Shown here one piece after another: positions 53,334 to 58,806 of a stretch of DNA of 58,806 nt (position 1 is the stretch's first letter; every line of letters begins with the position of its first letter). The stretch is from Deltaproteobacteria bacterium (lineage in GTDB: Bacteria; Desulfobacterota; BSN033; UBA1163), in the NCBI GenBank assembly GCA_020059605.1, contig JAGVBT010000141.1, positions 1-58,806 of the forward strand. The letters are read 5' to 3'. The notes beneath the pieces were generated by a model, which saw only the letters and a list, made by a program, of their open reading frames with translations, ran no database searches and was not told where the DNA came from. The translations under genes were made by a program, and so were the position numbers.

Positions 53334-53596
53334 TTACATCTTGCGCCTCACTCCTTACGATTGGGTAATAACGCTATGCGCCATGCCCTTGGCGATCTTT
53401 TGTTAGGAGGGCCAACTTTTTTATGGATGATACCAAATTGAAATATCCCAAGCCTGACCCCGTAGCCAAACCAAAATCTTGGTAAATGTTTGATGAGGTG
53501 GTTTCCCTTTCAGGCGATCTGTTCAGCATTCACCGTATTCCCACTCCTTTTTTTCTTTAAGGTCGCGAAGGGTTTCGCCAAAAAATCAGGGCCAAC

Positions 53597-53661
53597 TTTT
53601 TTATGGATGCCCGTACCTTTCCTTAAGATCATCAGGCACGCTCCGCATGAACGTCCCTCAT
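53597..53661 (-). repeat. Copy C of the GACGTTCATGCGGGGCGTGC repeat
   Basis: Closest to copy A at 48861-48926, including the flanking TTATGGA and CCTTTCC words. One base of the core differs (GAGCGTGC). Confidence 0.7.
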
Positions 53662-53716
53662 ATTTCAATATTAATTCCATCAAGCAGTTAACTTGGTCCG
53701 ACCCCAGAGCCCCTAC

Positions 53717-54352
53717 CTACTCCGCTCTTCCTGAATTTACTTGTACATCTGATTCCAGAGCTGTGAAAGCAGGTAATTGCCGAAGTGGCGTAAAGTCTTG
53801 AACAAATTCTGCCACCAAATGAACACACTTATCTGTATTTAATTTTTTTAGGCGACGTCCCTTAAGCTCGCTGGCTCTTCGAAGTAACTCGTAAAGGATT
53901 TTTTTAGGATTCCGTAAGGTTTCAAGGTTAGCAATGTCCGGAAGTTCCAATCGAATACGTCCATTCGGATTTCCAGAGGCTTTACGAATCCCACCCTCAT
54001 CGAATAACAACCAAGCTTCTCCCATTCGAACAGGAATAACGCAAATTATGTGTGGTAAAGTTATTGCCTCTGAAACCTCAGATATTGCATGTTCTATTTC
54101 GTTTTTACGCAATTGATAAGTCTGATTTTCGGCATCCCGGTGTACAAACAGAAGATTACAAGGAAACAACTCTATCGCGGTACTAATCCGTTTTGGTAGG
54201 GTTTTTGGTGGCCTCGGTAGCCTCCGGAGGTCTGCATAATCAGAATGGATTGCGCAATTATCAAAGTAATGTCGCAATAACCAAGTTATTATGGGAATAA
54301 GTGCTTTGTCCGAACTGCCATCTGATAGTAATGTATAATGAATAGTGCACAT
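53717..54352 (-). CDS. DUF4276/TOPRIM-like protein, partner of the upstream ATPase
   Basis: 211 aa from the ATG at 54352, which follows the ATPase stop as TGAAATG, one base apart. IHYTLLSDGSSDKALIPIIT has the position of the TOPRIM glutamate strand (Asp replaces Glu), and LLFVHRDAENQTYQLR gives the DxE-like pair typical of DUF4276/RloB-type folds. VIPVRMGEAWLLFDEGGIRK is the family's conserved later segment. ATPase plus TOPRIM-like pairs occur in abortive-infection systems such as AbiL and PARIS. It is probably a nuclease released or activated by the ATPase. Confidence 0.7.
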   Translation of the reverse strand: MCTIHYTLLSDGSSDKALIPIITWLLRHYFDNCAIHSDYADLRRLPRPPKTLPKRISTAIELFPCNLLFVHRDAENQTYQLRKNEIEHAISEVSEAITLPHIICVIPVRMGEAWLLFDEGGIRKASGNPNGRIRLELPDIANLETLRNPKKILYELLRRASELKGRRLKKLNTDKCVHLVAEFVQDFTPLRQLPAFTALESDVQVNSGRAE

Positions 54353-54353
54353 T

Positions 54354-55850
54354 TCATACTTTCGGAAAAGGGAGGAGGAGTTGGAGATCTTCCCTATCGG
54401 CAACGCGTTTCTTCCCTATTATAGGACTTTTTAAGCGACCTCTCTGATGAACATCAATATCCTCAATCGGGTTAAGATAAGAAAGCAATTTGCCCTTTGA
54501 AACAATGTGTTTACCTCCAGAAGATTTTGCTCTCCAAGTATCAGGTAAAAAGCTAAATGCCGCACTCTTAAAGCTATGCCCATCTTTTACTTTTTCTATC
54601 AATTCAGAAACCAACAAGCTATCATCTGGTACTTGGCCTACGACAGCTGGCGAGTGTGTGTTGACAATCACTTGACGGAGAGGGTTGTCTGGGCTAATTT
54701 CTTCTTCAACATCTGTCGTAATGTCCTGCAAAAGCCTAAGCATAGCTGGAATACGTTCAGGATGAATCCCGTTTTCTGGTTCTTCCAAACATATGAGGCC
54801 ATATAATTCTGGATCTAATTCAAGAACAGATAGAGCCAGAAACCGGAGGGTTCCATCCGAAAGTGCTTGAGCAGGATGACGGGTCTTATCTCGATCAGTG
54901 ACCATCAACGTTAGCAATTCGCGTTTCTCATCATGGTCAACAGATACATCATAAACGTCATCAATAAGTTCAGCTAAGCGATTTGCCACCTGTCCATAAA
55001 CCGACTTAGCTAATCCCCTAGAATGTTGTGTTTTAATATTATTCTTGTGATGTCTTGCGAGCCGATATAAAGTTGCGGCCAGATGCGAACCGTCGGCTCC
55101 CAATTTTTGCGGGGCATTAAATTCATCTGGTTTCCGCAAAGAAGAAGGTTCCAATTGAAGTAATCTCCATGATTGCATTTCCCTCCTTGCCAAAAGGGCA
55201 GTGGGGCTTTCAGCCGCATTAGCAACAGATAGAACGGTACGAGGAAGATTCATTGCTAACCGCGATAATGTTCTACCCCTGCTTCCATCTTGATGAAGTT
55301 TAATAAGATTGCCAGAATCTTGGATTTCGGTTGAAATAAACGGTGGGACTCTTCGTCCTCGCACTGCGGATTTACGCCAAAGTAAACGGTGAGAAAACTC
55401 TAGGTGTCGAGTGGCTTCCTTCAAGTTTATCCTAACCAATTCTTCTTTCTTTAGTTTAAGGTCTCCTAATGAAATTTCCGTATCAGCTTGTTCGTATGCA
55501 ATTATCACAGAGTATTTGAGAAAAGTGATGCTGGCCGTTGCTTTCTGTCCAAGATCGTCTACTCCTTCGAATGGAACAATCATTTCTGCTTCAAAGGACA
55601 TCTCATCCGCATAATTTTCACCAACATGATGAAAGATGCCTCTTATATTTTTGGTCTTACTGCCTTCGTCTCTGACTGATAGAGCAGTATCTATTAGAGG
55701 GCGGTCAGCAAGGGTACTTAAGAATTTTATTGCATCGAATAAGTTAGATTTACCTGTACCGTTAACTCCGGCTATACAGGTGAATGGGCCGAAGCTAACG
55801 TCTACATCAACAAGATTCTTAAAACCGGATACCTTCATACGGGTCAACAT
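54354..55850 (-). CDS. AAA ATPase (AAA_15/AAA_21, SMC-like), probable defence ATPase
   Basis: 498 aa. The ATG at 55850 has GAGGAG 7 nt upstream; a TTG at 55868 is less likely. LTRMKVSGFKNLVDVDVSF and the P-loop CIAGVNGTGKSNLFDAI begin the ATPase. The signature-like ALSDGTLRFLAL, Walker B ICLEEPENGIHPERI and VIVNTHSPAVVGQV are intact. The long middle (about 130-310) is the SMC/RecF-type insertion. Together with the TOPRIM-like gene it forms a compact two-gene unit typical of phage-defence ATPase-nuclease systems. Confidence 0.87.
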   Translation of the reverse strand: MLTRMKVSGFKNLVDVDVSFGPFTCIAGVNGTGKSNLFDAIKFLSTLADRPLIDTALSVRDEGSKTKNIRGIFHHVGENYADEMSFEAEMIVPFEGVDDLGQKATASITFLKYSVIIAYEQADTEISLGDLKLKKEELVRINLKEATRHLEFSHRLLWRKSAVRGRRVPPFISTEIQDSGNLIKLHQDGSRGRTLSRLAMNLPRTVLSVANAAESPTALLARREMQSWRLLQLEPSSLRKPDEFNAPQKLGADGSHLAATLYRLARHHKNNIKTQHSRGLAKSVYGQVANRLAELIDDVYDVSVDHDEKRELLTLMVTDRDKTRHPAQALSDGTLRFLALSVLELDPELYGLICLEEPENGIHPERIPAMLRLLQDITTDVEEEISPDNPLRQVIVNTHSPAVVGQVPDDSLLVSELIEKVKDGHSFKSAAFSFLPDTWRAKSSGGKHIVSKGKLLSYLNPIEDIDVHQRGRLKSPIIGKKRVADREDLQLLLPFPKV

Positions 55851-56103
55851 TATTGGTCTCCTCGTCAAATACTTTTAATATTCAAGTTAAACCAAAATAT
55901 CATAAAAAGGAAGATAATTAAATCTTAAATTTCAGAAAGAATAATTAGATAAACTTAGTTGATGCATACAATATATTGGCACATCTATGATTCTGGCTTT
56001 AACTTTAGGAATCATGAGAATTATACTCCTGTTGTATTGACAAGCTGTTCAATGCAATTTCCAATAAAACGTCAAGTTTATTTCCAACATTCATTTCTGC
56101 CTA
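55851..56103. other. AT-rich gap upstream of the ATPase gene
   Basis: No gene recognised. It should contain the promoter of the ATPase/TOPRIM unit, but no convincing -35/-10 pair stood out. Its upstream end grades into the HsdS-like relic. Confidence 0.4.
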
Positions 56104-56230
56104 ACTCTGCCATCTTTACAGCCCCGCGAAAGGCCCTGTCTAAAATCGTTTGTTCCAGACGCTAGATTTCTGCCTCGGATTTTCCTGCCCTGCTACTTAT
56201 TTTACCAACCAGTCTATCAAGGATTGATCT
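56104..56230 (-). pseudogene. Possible relic of a type I restriction specificity (HsdS) C-terminus
   Basis: On the - strand one frame reads RSILDRLVGKISSRAGKSEA, then an in-frame TAG, then RLEQTILDRAFRGAV. The last part resembles the HsdS C-terminal helix (LEQSILAKAFRGEL). The internal stop and missing target-recognition domains make it a remnant. It overlaps the end of the GIY-YIG-like gene in another frame. The similarity is short, so the call is weak. Confidence 0.35.
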
Positions 56231-56510
56231 CCGTGATCCTATTTCTGTTTATTGTATTTGGGGGTGATCGCCTGATGACCCGGCTTTCTTTCTCCTGTGA
56301 TTCCCCAATGCTTTTCATTTGTTCAATTCTTACTTTCGCACCGGGGATTTCGCCGAGATGTTCCATAATTCTTTCGCGAACCCGACCACGCTGGGCAACC
56401 CCTGTGTAGTTGTTGTTATCATTCAAAGTGAGAATTTTGTAAAGAGCTGGTTTGTCATTTGGAAGATTTAAAATCCCTTCTCCACTAAACTTCACAGTTT
56501 TCTTTCCCAT
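56217..56510 (-). CDS. Small GIY-YIG-like protein
   Basis: 97 aa; AGGAGGGG precedes the ATG. PALYKILTLNDNNNYTGVAQ followed by RVRERIMEHLGEIPGAKVRI matches the spacing of a GIY-YIG domain, with LYK and YTG replacing the two name-giving motifs. Arg and Glu candidates (RERI, SQEKESR) and a late Asn (NTIN) are at plausible positions. It is a stand-alone domain without a DNA-binding extension. It could be a nuclease or an inactive relative. Confidence 0.6.
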   Translation of the reverse strand: MGKKTVKFSGEGILNLPNDKPALYKILTLNDNNNYTGVAQRGRVRERIMEHLGEIPGAKVRIEQMKSIGESQEKESRVIRRSPPNTINRNRITEINP

Positions 56511-56600
56511 TGTTCCCCTCCTTTAAATATGGGAAGTGTCCTGAGTTTTTATCGCCCTCAATTTTAGCTCTCCCAGAAGATTTTCTACCTTGGAAAAGGC

Positions 56601-56750
56601 TTAGGGCAGCGCCCTGGCGGCACCCTCCGTTGTTATGAACTCTTGGCTAATTGTCGAAAGAACAAAAACAACAAAGTGTAATACAACCAGGGATAAATGC
56701 TTCCAGTTAATTTTAAACTGGGGAGCGGCCGTATTATTTTTTATCTCCAT
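56601..56750 (-). CDS. Small single-span membrane protein
   Basis: 49 aa from the second ATG (56750), which lies 7 nt after GGAGG. A polar N-terminus is followed by one hydrophobic helix (HLSLVVLHFVVFVLSTISQ) and a short tail. No family recognised. The opposite-strand frame at 56635-57000 also looks hydrophobic but lacks a ribosome site. It lies between the membrane/TPR gene and the GIY-YIG-like gene. Confidence 0.4.
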   Translation of the reverse strand: MEIKNNTAAPQFKINWKHLSLVVLHFVVFVLSTISQEFITTEGAARALP

Positions 56751-56955
56751 AGGCATTCCTCCTTTCTTTTCTAAATCAATAGAGGATTCCGTTGAAGAAC
56801 GCTGCTCCGGAGTGTTCGCTCCCCTAAGCCTTCTGCTTCTTTGGTTCATAACTTACCAACTATCCTCTTTTTTCTTTCTCCCTTCCTTTAAATATGGGAA
56901 GTATCCCTTAGTTTTTAAATGGCCACCCTCATTTTCCATCCATTTGTTTAATTTT

Positions 56956-58323
56956 CTAATTGTCACCATGCTGGATTTCTTGAATCCACTTTCCTGCTAA
57001 CTCGCGCTCTATAGTAAACTCATTCTCGTTTCCCTGCGAGAGGAAGGCTTCAAAATCTTTTATAGCTTGTGTTTTGTCTCCCTTAATTTTCCAGTTAATG
57101 AAACCCAAACAGTAGTGAAGCTGATACTTCTGAGGTTCCTCACCAAGCAGCCAGCAGATAAACTCCTCGATTTGTGCAACGGTTTGGGGTTCAATGGGTA
57201 GATCCATCGCATTGCGATAGCGCTGAATGGCTCGTTTGAGGTCATTAATGTAAGCATACAAAAAACCCAAGTTATACTGCCAGGTTCCCTCTGAAACACC
57301 TTTACACTTTTTTAAGGCTGCTATTGCTCCCTTCACGTCACGGTATTTAACAAACAGGAAGATGGATTTAAGAAGGAGTACACCGTAATCATTAGCATAG
57401 AATTGTGGGATTCTATCCAAGTGTTGTCCTACTGCTTCCATATCGATAGGATCGCGAGTCTTAACCCAGCGGTTACAGGCTATGCTTGCCCGTGCATGGT
57501 TGATTTCGGCTAAACGCTGTGGAACCCTTTGTTTTAGCTTTGCAAAGATTGGGAAACTCTGATCTTGCCCATCCAAGAGTTGTTGCACATCATTATGAAG
57601 TTTCTCAGCGTAGTTTAGGTCTCCTGAGCAAGCAGCAGCGATTCCGATGATATACTTCGATACGCAGTTGATCCACTCTGATGTGAATGCAAAGGAAAAG
57701 ACATCATTCTCGGTCGCGATCCTAACACGTCTCGGCAGGAGTTCTGCAAATTCGCCGGAAAGTTTTTGACTTACTACATTAGATATGGGTTTGTGTGCTA
57801 CAATTCCTTCTAAGTGGAGCAAATGTTCCTCTCTTCCACCAACCGGTCTAAGTCGAACCCGTCCATAAACCACAAAGTGAGCACGACACTTAATACGCAA
57901 CCTTTGAGCATCATCGATATCCACAATTTTTTCTGCAATGTGCTCTGGAACCTTTATCAACTGGAAGGAATGACCCGAAGCGCCGCCCTTGAGAAGTTCA
58001 TGAAGGGTGGTTACAAAATCCTCCATGATTTTCTTGCGTTCAGTTTCTTCACCCGCTGCTATGCTGATTAGGAAGCCAACCTTACCTTTCCTAGTCTTGG
58101 GGAGGCGATTTGTATACCACCAGATAGTATATGTAATTCCCCAAACAACGATATATGTTATGAGTTTAACTGTATTTTCAGGGTTCACGACAATAAGAAT
58201 GATAGTAGCCAATATAGATGAAAGGATTTCTGCAAGCAGAAGCGCATAGTATTTAGGCCAATGCCTCCTTGAGAGTTCAGCAATCTCAGTTAAATTTGTA
58301 GATACACTTCCCATTTCTTTCAT
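56956..58323 (-). CDS. Membrane-anchored protein with C-terminal TPR-like repeats
   Basis: 455 aa. Two N-terminal membrane helices (YALLLAEILSSILATIILIV and LITYIVVWGITYTIWWY) are followed by a soluble domain starting KGKVGFLISIAAGEETERKK, with VPEHIAEKIVDIDDAQRLRI. From about residue 330, GVLLLKSIFLFVKYRDVKGA, WQYNLGFLYAYINDLKRAIQ and LHYCLGFINWKIKGDKTQAI repeat in TPR fashion. The function is unknown; a membrane-tethered sensor is one guess given the defence-like neighbours. The start is uncertain (58323 or 58314). Confidence 0.65.
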   Translation of the reverse strand: MKEMGSVSTNLTEIAELSRRHWPKYYALLLAEILSSILATIILIVVNPENTVKLITYIVVWGITYTIWWYTNRLPKTRKGKVGFLISIAAGEETERKKIMEDFVTTLHELLKGGASGHSFQLIKVPEHIAEKIVDIDDAQRLRIKCRAHFVVYGRVRLRPVGGREEHLLHLEGIVAHKPISNVVSQKLSGEFAELLPRRVRIATENDVFSFAFTSEWINCVSKYIIGIAAACSGDLNYAEKLHNDVQQLLDGQDQSFPIFAKLKQRVPQRLAEINHARASIACNRWVKTRDPIDMEAVGQHLDRIPQFYANDYGVLLLKSIFLFVKYRDVKGAIAALKKCKGVSEGTWQYNLGFLYAYINDLKRAIQRYRNAMDLPIEPQTVAQIEEFICWLLGEEPQKYQLHYCLGFINWKIKGDKTQAIKDFEAFLSQGNENEFTIERELAGKWIQEIQHGDN

Positions 58324-58620
58324 TTACCTTACGTTTGAAGAGATAAATGCGCCGGGCCAGCCGCCGTGTTTTTCGATTACTTTGTCAATTTCATCCATGA
58401 GGCGGATGGTTTCGTTAAGGGCGACGACGACTTTCTGGTAGTGTTCAATGTTGTCCTTGGTCAAGCGGCGGCCCTTGCGATCTTTGAGCCATTTCTCGCA
58501 GACTTGATAGCCACCAACATGAAAGTTCCAAACATCTTCTGGCACACCTTTGAAACCCGTGGCTTGAGCCTTGTCTATCCACACCGTTTCGTCAGAGTAA
58601 GAGGCCCTCTCTACCTCCGG
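58324..58620 (-). pseudogene. C-terminal fragment of a type ISP restriction-modification enzyme
   Basis: The frame encodes the conserved C-terminal target-recognition end of LlaBIII-like type ISP proteins: FKGVPEDVWNFHVGGYQVCE, KWLKDRKGRRLTKDNIEHYQ and ALNETIRLMDEIDKVIEKHG. A GTG at 58584 could act as a start, but recognisable sequence (PEVERASYSDETV) continues to about 58620 and then stops where a TTTCTAACG repeat begins. The intact enzyme would exceed 1,000 aa, so this is a fragment. Confidence 0.75.
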
Positions 58621-58630
58621 ATTTCTAACG
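58621..58630. repeat. ATTTCTAACG word at the break of the type ISP fragment
   Basis: Single end of the GTTAGAAAT repeat family, placed exactly where the type ISP similarity ends. Confidence 0.5.
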
Positions 58631-58692
58631 CACCCGGGGGACGTTGTTGAATTCGTTCACTTATTTTTTCCTTTCAAAAATCTCATCTATCC

Positions 58693-58806
58693 TCACCTTT
58701 CAATTGTTCCGGGGTGCTCTCCTGAAGCCACAGTTTGCCCCGGCAGAGAAATCCATTCGCTGTTGGCCGGGATGTCGCCTCCCATTCGGCTTTTGAATGT
58801 CTCAAA
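58693..58806 (-). CDS. Partial open frame running off the window edge
   Basis: Two - strand frames stay open from the edge: one ends at 58693 (DIPANSEWISLPGQTVASGE) and another reads KAEWEATSRPTANGF... to LWLQESTPEQLKGEDR with a stop near 58684. Neither is recognised, and the true frame cannot be chosen without the missing sequence. Confidence 0.25.
   Translation of the reverse strand, partial: FETFKSRMGGDIPANSEWISLPGQTVASGEHPGTIER

Larger units (their letters stand above)
53179..53716. other. 538-nt gene-free region made of dispersed repeats
   Basis: No convincing gene. It holds the second copy of the 93-bp repeat (53241-53333), two copies of GGGCCAACTTTTTTATGGAT (starting at 53409 and 53589) and copy C of the GACGTTCATGCGGGGCGTGC repeat. 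Wording such as CCTGACCCCGT near 53454 is typical of decayed insertion elements. Confidence 0.6.

Noticed and set aside
55959-56165. 68-aa + strand open frame in the gap before the ATPase gene
   Set aside because: No ribosome site and unlike a protein; the - strand of the same stretch carries the HsdS-like relic.
56635-57000. 121-aa hydrophobic + strand open frame
   Set aside because: No ribosome site, against the strand of all neighbours, and its hydrophobicity mirrors the - strand small membrane protein.

Overview
The window reads as a chromosome fragment of an anaerobic bacterium, most likely a syntrophic or sulfate-reducer-like member of the Desulfobacterota (Syntrophia-type). The evidence is four aldehyde:ferredoxin oxidoreductase (AOR, tungsten/pterin) homologues, three genes of the lower benzoyl-CoA pathway (dch, had, oah), a candidate UGA-encoded selenoprotein, and a mosaic of housekeeping genes and intergenic repeats. 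The taxon is inferred from gene content only. No rRNA, tRNA or CRISPR array was seen.

Region 1 (about 0.3-24.4 kb, all + strand) is a catabolic and uptake island. A GntR/FCD regulator with a consensus promoter and a palindrome at its start codon leads a class III aminotransferase, a DapA-type aldolase, a PanB-type aldolase, a haloacid-dehalogenase-type HAD enzyme and a D-2-hydroxyacid dehydrogenase. A five-gene Dpp/Opp-type ABC transporter follows, then a four-cluster ferredoxin with AOR-1, an isocitrate/D-malate-type dehydrogenase, a second class III aminotransferase, AOR-2, a saccharopine-dehydrogenase-like enzyme, a polar amino-acid ABC transporter and AOR-3. A reasonable inference is import and transamination of amino compounds, with the resulting oxo-acids or aldehydes oxidised by AORs that reduce ferredoxin.

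Region 2 (24.5-30.9 kb, - strand) is an aromatic-acid or acyl-CoA operon: acyl-CoA dehydrogenase, biotin carrier, GNAT protein, SDR, 6-hydroxycyclohexenecarbonyl-CoA dehydrogenase (had), ring hydrolase (oah/bamA), an intrinsic terminator, then dienoyl-CoA hydratase (dch/bamR). A near-consensus promoter precedes it.

Region 3 (31-48 kb) is mainly core genome: ruvX-mltG, a thiolase/DUF35 pair, a CPA2 antiporter, a radical SAM protein, archaeal-type phosphoglycerate mutase, a Sir2 deacylase and phoH-7TM/HD-ybeY. Embedded in it is a - strand module of AOR-4, an AbrB-fused radical SAM maturase, a MoaD-like protein and a nitroreductase, with an intrinsic terminator directly in front of the maturase gene.

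Region 4 (48-58.8 kb, - strand) is accessory: two toxin-antitoxin pairs, an OsmC-family gene whose peroxidatic cysteine position is UGA followed by a SECIS-like hairpin, two ATPase-based gene pairs (one ATPase+TOPRIM-like) that could be phage defence, a zinc-finger pRiA4b-ORF3-like protein, a GIY-YIG-like protein, a membrane/TPR protein, and relics of DUF1016, HsdS-like and type ISP restriction genes. Several dispersed repeat families punctuate regions 3 and 4.
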